NCBI GenBank assembly: GCA_937927845.1
Contig: CALFXE010000197.1
Coordinates: forward strand, 1 to 8,528
Origin: an uncultured Paludibacter sp.
GTDB lineage: Bacteria; Bacteroidota; Bacteroidia; Bacteroidales; Paludibacteraceae
Length of the DNA stretch: 8,528 bases
Direction: 5' to 3'
The first letter of the stretch is position 1, and every line of letters begins with the position of its first letter. The position numbers and the translations under genes are program-made. Positions 5,186 to 8,528 of this stretch are shown here, piece by piece. A model generated the notes under the pieces. The model ran no database searches. It worked only from the letters and a program-made list of their open reading frames with translations, and had not been told where the DNA came from.

Positions 5186-6181
5186 ATGCTGAACAGAATT
5201 ATCAAGTATTTTCTTGAGAACAGGTTAATAACGATGTTATTGCTTGTCCTGATTGTTGTCTGGGGCTTATCTACCGTACCGGTCGACGCTATTCCCGATA
5301 TCGGTGAAAATCAGCAGATCGTAGCCACCGAATGGATGGGGCGTTCCCCCAAAGATATGCAGGAACAGGTTACCTATCCGCTGACCACTTCTTTATTGGG
5401 GATTCCCGGAGTAAAAACCATCCGCAGTACCTCCATGTTCGGTATGTCGTTTATTTACATTATTTTCGATGACAATGTCGAATTTTACTGGAGCCGTTCC
5501 CGTATTCTGGAAAAACTCAATTCGCTTCCGGCAGGAACTCTCCCCACAGGCGTGCAGCCCTCCCTGGGACCCGATGCAACGGCCCTTGGTCAGATATACT
5601 GGTATACACTCGAAGGGCGGAACCCTGAAACCGGAAAGCCAACCGGAGGCTGGGACCCCGATGAACTGAGAACCATACAGGACTTCTATGCCAAATATTC
5701 CATTTCCTCTGCCGAGGGTGTTTCTGAAGTAGCCTCCATAGGCGGATTTATAAAAGAATACCAGGTCGATATAAACCCCGATGCCATGCGTGCATTCAAT
5801 GTCTCGATCATGGACGTGATGAGTGCCGTACAGAAGAGCAATCTGGATATAGGAGCCGAAACCGTAGAGATTAATAAAGCCGAATACCTGGTCAGGGGAT
5901 TAGGATATATCAAAAATGTATCCGATCTGGAAGAAGCCGTAATAACGGTGCGCAACGGTGTGCCCGTCAAAATAAAGGATGTGGCGTTTGTTAACCTGGG
6001 ACCCGCCACCCGAAGAGGCGGGCTGGACAAAGAAGGCGTTGAAGCCGTAGGAGGCGTTGTCGTGGCACGTTACGGTTCCAATCCGATGCAGGTTATTGAA
6101 AATGTAAAAACCAAGATAAAAGAAATGGAAGCCGGCCTTCCTCAGAAAACGCTGGCGGCACAATATGACAGGAAGTTCTAA
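5186..6181 (+). pseudogene. cusA: Truncated CusA-type heavy-metal RND efflux pump (N-terminal third)
   Basis: CusA pumps Cu(I)/Ag(I) from periplasm and cytoplasm out through CusBC and is about 1,030 or more residues long. Only 331 remain here. Present are the first membrane helix (about 10-30), VDAIPDIGENQQIV, the VTYPLT and GVKTIRSTSMFGMSF pore-domain segments, ALGPDA-like SLGPDATALGQ, and EGVSEVASIGGF. The large first periplasmic loop thus seems nearly complete. The ORF stops with AAQYDRKF where the second membrane helix should soon begin. Ten or so helices, the proton-relay residues and the methionine binding site are lost. The YDR near the end recalls the family's conserved YDR(S/T) just before the second helix. 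A deletion joining cusA to the next gene is the simplest reading. The intact part shows no internal stop, so the event may be recent; an assembly error is possible. Confidence 0.88.
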
Positions 6182-6554
6182 CAATAAAATGGAGAATATG
6201 AATATGGAACAAAACACCAAGGCAGACCCGCATTCCGGGCATAATATGTCTGCAACGGGCAACGACGGGCAACAAACAACTGTTGCAAAGTCAGAACATG
6301 CGATAATTAATGTTCAGGGACTCTGTGAAATGTGTAAGGAGCGTATAGAGAAAGCCGCTAAAGGGGTCGGCGGAGTATCTTCTGCATCGTGGGATCAGAA
6401 AACGAAACAGCTGCATCTGAATTTCGACGCTTCCAGAACATCGGTTGACGCAATCAGTAAGGCTGTCGCAAAAGCAGGGCATGATACGGATAAATACAAA
6501 GCAGATAAAGCAACTTATGATGCTTTGCCGGGCTGCTGTAAATACAGAAAATAA
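6165..6554 (+). CDS. HMA-domain protein with CCKYR tail, copy 1, no export signal
   Basis: A 129-residue protein with one heavy-metal-associated domain (about 44-112): metal site GLCEMC (C54, C57), then WDQKTKQLHLNF and DAISKAVAKAGHDTDK. It ends LPGCCKYRK (C124-C125). The ATG at 6165 overlaps the cusA remnant by 17 bases. A second in-frame ATG at 6189 lies 7 bases after the cusA stop and may be the real start. The N-terminal stretch is Met/His-rich (MENMNMEQ, HSGHNM) and, unlike copies 2-4, has no signal peptide. SSNNKMEN resembles KSNNRSEN of copy 2, where it follows the signal peptide. This copy therefore probably lost its 5' end in the event that cut cusA. If translated it would stay in the cytoplasm. 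Confidence 0.85.
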   Translation: MTGSSNNKMENMNMEQNTKADPHSGHNMSATGNDGQQTTVAKSEHAIINVQGLCEMCKERIEKAAKGVGGVSSASWDQKTKQLHLNFDASRTSVDAISKAVAKAGHDTDKYKADKATYDALPGCCKYRK

Positions 6555-6599
6555 TATAATAAAGTAACAAGTATCCAATAATTTTAAAAAAGTCAGATT

Positions 6600-7259
6600 A
6601 TGAAAAAATATTTTTGTGCAATAGCAATCATTTTATTTTCCCTTCCATCTTACTCTAAAAGTAATAACCGGTCCGAAAACGAGTCGTCTGTCATAGGAAG
6701 TACATCGCCCGGACAGGAATACCTGACAGATATGCAAGGTGGTTGCGGAAGCCGCAGTAAAGTAAATAAAAAATCGTCGGCTTCGACCGCAGGGCATCAG
6801 GGGCATGGCACATCGGGATGTTCAGATAATACCCAAAAAGGAACAGGTTCGACAAATGAGCATCAGGGACATGATATGTCTGCCATGTCAAAAGATAGCA
6901 AACAAGCTTCATCAGCTACAACTGCGACTTCCACCGGACACGAAGGACATGATATGGGCGGTACGTCCAGTGATATAAAACCGGTCGCTTCCAAAGATGA
7001 ACATGCCATGATCAGTGTTCAGGGACTCTGTGAAATATGCAAAGAACGTATTGAGAAAGCCGCTAAAGGTGTTAGCGGAGTAACATCGGCTTCGTGGGAT
7101 CAGAAGTCTAAACAACTACATTTGAATTTTGATCCGGCAAAAACCAATGTGGATGCTATAAGTAAAGCAGTAGCCAAAGTTGGGCATGACACAGACAAGT
7201 ACAAAGCAGACAAAGCTGTTTATGATGCACTACCGGACTGTTGCAAATATAGGAAATAA
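6600..7259 (+). CDS. Exported HMA-domain protein with His/Met repeats and CCKYR tail, copy 2
   Basis: A 219-residue protein, the longest of the four. A signal peptide (about 1-19, KKYFCAIAIILFSLPSYS) is followed by a low-complexity Ser/Gly/His/Met linker. The linker has three HxGH repeats: HQGH at 66-69, HQGHDM at 88-93 and HEGHDM at 114-119. C49 and C74 also lie in it. The HMA domain follows (about 134-202) with GLCEIC (C144, C147), then the end LPDCCKYRK (C214-C215). The HxGHxM repeats look like extra copper or silver ligands, and export places the protein in the periplasm. It starts 45 bases after copy 1, so it is probably co-transcribed. A metal chaperone or sponge role is inferred from the HMA family. 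Confidence 0.9.
   Translation: MKKYFCAIAIILFSLPSYSKSNNRSENESSVIGSTSPGQEYLTDMQGGCGSRSKVNKKSSASTAGHQGHGTSGCSDNTQKGTGSTNEHQGHDMSAMSKDSKQASSATTATSTGHEGHDMGGTSSDIKPVASKDEHAMISVQGLCEICKERIEKAAKGVSGVTSASWDQKSKQLHLNFDPAKTNVDAISKAVAKVGHDTDKYKADKAVYDALPDCCKYRK
6795..6974 (+). repeat. Threefold HxGH-x-M repeat region inside copy 2
   Basis: Three degenerate units of roughly 22-26 residues are visible: GHQGHGTSGCSD, EHQGHDMSAMSKD and GHEGHDMGGTSSD. They are joined by Ser/Thr-rich spacers. Single HxGH motifs also occur in copy 1 (HSGH), copy 4 (HAGH) and the copA-like linker (HQGH), but not in copy 3. Confidence 0.75.
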
Positions 7260-7307
7260 ACATAACAACCTAAAAAAGGAATATTCACCATTAAAAAATA
7301 GAATAAA

Positions 7308-7706
7308 ATGAAGAAGTATATTTTAGTCATCGTATTGGGATTAGGCATCCTGTCTTTTAGTGCCTGTAACTCAAGAAGCACATCAGGTAACGATACATCC
7401 AAAACGGAACCGACAGCCCAGTCAGCCCCAGAACATCATCAGGATGAACATGCCATGTTGGGTGTGCAAGGGCTTTGTGAAATGTGTAAAGAGCGAATAG
7501 AAACCGCAGCAAAAGGTGTGGAAGGGGTATCTTCGGCTATGTGGGATATAGAAAAGAAGGAACTACATCTGAACTTCAATCCGCATCAGACTAATCTGGA
7601 TGCAATCAGCAAGGCTATTGCCAAAGCAGGACATGATACGGATAGAGATAAGGCTGACCAGGCAGCATATGATGCACTGCCCGATTGCTGCAAATACAGA
7701 AAATAA
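7308..7706 (+). CDS. HMA-domain lipoprotein with CCKYR tail, copy 3
   Basis: A 132-residue protein with a lipoprotein signal (MKKYILVIVLGLGILSFSAC, lipobox FSAC, lipidated C20). It should therefore be anchored to a membrane facing the periplasm. A short polar linker with HHQDEH (43-48) leads to the HMA domain: GLCEMC with C57 and C60, then MWDIEKKELHLNF and DAISKAIAKAGHDTDR. It ends LPDCCKYRK (C127-C128). It follows copy 2 by 48 bases. Anchoring distinguishes it from copies 2 and 4, which look soluble. Copper or silver binding through CxxC and perhaps CC is inferred from the domain and setting. Confidence 0.9.
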   Translation: MKKYILVIVLGLGILSFSACNSRSTSGNDTSKTEPTAQSAPEHHQDEHAMLGVQGLCEMCKERIETAAKGVEGVSSAMWDIEKKELHLNFNPHQTNLDAISKAIAKAGHDTDRDKADQAAYDALPDCCKYRK

Positions 7707-7745
7707 GAGAAATACGAATAATTAATCAATTAAAATAAAAAAGAA

Positions 7746-8144
7746 ATGAAAAAGATAGTTTTGTTTTTAACAGTGATAATATTCTTATCAGCAAACAGCC
7801 TGACTGCTAACAATCAGGATAGCCTACAAAAAAAAGATACCATACATGCCGGACATCATCAAAAAGAAAAAAGTGAAATGAAAGAATCTCATGCGATGCT
7901 CAAAGTGGAAGGTAAGTGCGATATGTGTAAAAAACGAATTGAGACAGCCGCATTAAATGTGGAAGGTGTGTCTTCGGCGATTTGGGATAAAAAGACGAAA
8001 GATTTACATCTTAACATTGACGAAAAGAAAACATCTATCGAGGCAATAAGTAAGGCCGTTGCCAAAGTGGGACATGATACAGAAAAGGACCAAACAGATA
8101 AAAAAACGTATAATGCCCTACCCGGCTGTTGCAAATACAGGTAA
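7746..8144 (+). CDS. Exported HMA-domain protein with CCKYR tail, copy 4
   Basis: A 132-residue protein with a signal peptide (about 1-21, KKIVLFLTVIIFLSANSLTA). A Lys/His-rich linker containing HAGHH (34-38) leads to the HMA domain, whose metal site is GKCDMC (C58, C61). The end is LPGCCKYR (C128-C129), lacking the final Lys of the other three. It is the most diverged copy (ETAALNVEG, HLNIDEKKTSIEA) and closest to stand-alone HMA proteins I recall from other Bacteroidota with a G-x-C-x-M-C-K-K site. It may represent the ancestral form, though a tree would be needed. It is 39 bases from copy 3 and ends the array. Confidence 0.9.
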   Translation: MKKIVLFLTVIIFLSANSLTANNQDSLQKKDTIHAGHHQKEKSEMKESHAMLKVEGKCDMCKKRIETAALNVEGVSSAIWDKKTKDLHLNIDEKKTSIEAISKAVAKVGHDTEKDQTDKKTYNALPGCCKYR

Positions 8145-8207
8145 TTCTGTTAGAAATAATTTAAACGGTGAATAAATGACCGGGATAAGTGAGTATTATA
8201 TTTATAG

Positions 8208-8230
8208 GGAATGCTCAATTAGAGCATTCC
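8208..8230 (+). terminator. Hairpin between the HMA array and the copA-like gene
   Basis: GGAATGCTC and GAGCATTCC form a perfect 9-bp stem around an AATTA loop. TCTTATAAAA follows, a weak T tract. It lies 64 bases after copy 4 and 21 before the copA-like ATG. It could end the HMA transcript, partly reduce read-through into copA, or act as a leader hairpin. A TATATTTA (8197-8204) just upstream resembles a -7 element, but no good -33 partner is seen. Confidence 0.5.
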
Positions 8231-8251
8231 TCTTATAAAAAGAAGCCAAAC

Positions 8252-8528
8252 ATGGAACATACATATATTATAAACGGTATGACTTGTAATCATTGCCGTT
8301 CAAGTGTGGAAAAAGCACTGAATGCTATTGAAGGCATTCATGCAACTGTTACTCTTGATCCTCCTATAGCCATCATCAGTATGGATAAACATATATCTAC
8401 GGAAGTATTGCAGGATGCCTTATCGAAAATTGGCAATTATACTATAGAAATGGCTCAAAATGCTCAAAACGTATCGCATAATAATCATCAGGATCATACA
8501 GAAATGAACAGTATGCACCAAGGACATG
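8252..8528 (+). CDS. copA: Copper-translocating P1B-type ATPase, N-terminal HMA domain (partial)
   Basis: An open frame of 92 residues from ATG 8252 that runs off the window with no stop. It begins with a canonical HMA domain: MEHTYIINGMTCNHC (metal site GMTCNHC, 9-15), then SSVEKALNAIEGI and the DALSKIGNYTI strand. A His/Met-rich linker follows (HNNHQDHTEMNSMHQGH). In Bacteroidota, P-type copper ATPases begin in this way, with an HMA domain starting MEHTY followed by a linker, so CopA is the best call. A free CopZ-type chaperone with a His tail is possible, because no ATPase motif is visible yet. It has no signal peptide, as expected for a cytoplasmic N-terminus. CopA would export Cu(I)/Ag(I) from the cytoplasm toward the upstream exported HMA proteins. 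Confidence 0.7.
   Translation, partial: MEHTYIINGMTCNHCRSSVEKALNAIEGIHATVTLDPPIAIISMDKHISTEVLQDALSKIGNYTIEMAQNAQNVSHNNHQDHTEMNSMHQGH

Larger units (their letters stand above)
6165..8144 (+). repeat. Tandem array of four related HMA/CCKYR genes
   Basis: Four genes in the same direction (6165-6554, 6600-7259, 7308-7706, 7746-8144), separated by 39-48 bases, share an HMA domain and a CCKYR end. Copies 1 and 2 are clearly similar at DNA level around the metal site, for example GTTCAGGGACTCTGTGAAAT in both. Copy 4 is the most diverged. The distance from the first CxxC cysteine to the first cysteine of the CC pair is 70 residues in every copy. All diversity in length lies in the N-terminal leader and linker. 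Confidence 0.9.

Noticed and set aside
5686..6262. Minus-strand open frames opposite cusA and the first HMA gene
   Set aside because: They mirror strongly coding plus-strand sequence and encode no recognisable protein.
7889..8134. Minus-strand frame opposite HMA copy 4, and similar frames opposite copies 1-3
   Set aside because: The same shadow recurs opposite each copy because the copies are homologous, which can look like conservation. The HMA frame explains it.
1..8528. CRISPR array, tRNA or rRNA genes
   Set aside because: No regularly spaced direct repeats, tRNA-like cloverleaf or rRNA sequence was seen on reading both strands. The HMA repeats are coding paralogues.

Overview
The window looks like an accessory metal and metalloid resistance region from a member of the Bacteroidota, most likely Bacteroidales. 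Several signs point there: promoter-like TAnnTTTG -7 elements, A-rich start contexts with little Shine-Dalgarno signal, two proteins resembling the HYC_CC_PP family, a DUF6132-like protein, a DUF2582-like winged helix, and heavy-metal-associated (HMA) proteins ending in CCKYR. Species cannot be told from the sequence. The DNA is AT-rich except in the cusA remnant, which is visibly richer in G+C.

Positions 1-199 hold no gene. They carry a small 119-bp element with inverted-repeat ends (56-174); its right end also forms a terminator hairpin for the arsenic operon. Positions 200-2341 are a minus-strand arsenic operon, read arsR, a YafP-like GNAT acetyltransferase, an ArsC-type arsenate reductase, then the arsenite methyltransferase arsM. 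No arsenite pump (ArsB, Acr3) is visible. The arsR promoter is covered by two 16-bp palindromes of the form TTCGY-N6-RCGAA. A third copy lies between arsR and the acetyltransferase gene.

Positions 2617-3803 hold three small minus-strand genes: a DUF6132-like membrane protein, a winged-helix protein, and an exported Cys-rich HYC_CC_PP-like protein. A 349-bp intergenic region follows, and from 4153 onward everything reads on the plus strand. It starts with a second HYC_CC_PP-like protein (3393-3803 and 4153-4632 are divergent relatives) and an exported rhodanese. Next is a cusA-type RND pump gene that stops at 331 residues, just before its second membrane segment. Then come four tandem genes for small HMA proteins with a C-terminal CCKYR motif, and the start of a copper P-type ATPase (copA-like) that runs off the window.

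The most interesting part is 5186-8144. A CusA gene has lost about two thirds of its usual length and runs into the first of four HMA genes. That first copy alone lacks an export signal; copies 2-4 have a signal peptide or a lipobox. All four keep exactly 70 residues between the first CxxC cysteine and the first cysteine of the terminal CC pair. This suggests a deletion that removed most of a copper/silver efflux pump, beside an expanded set of exported metal-binding proteins. A role in periplasmic copper or silver capture, with cytoplasmic copper exported by CopA, is an inference from family and context.
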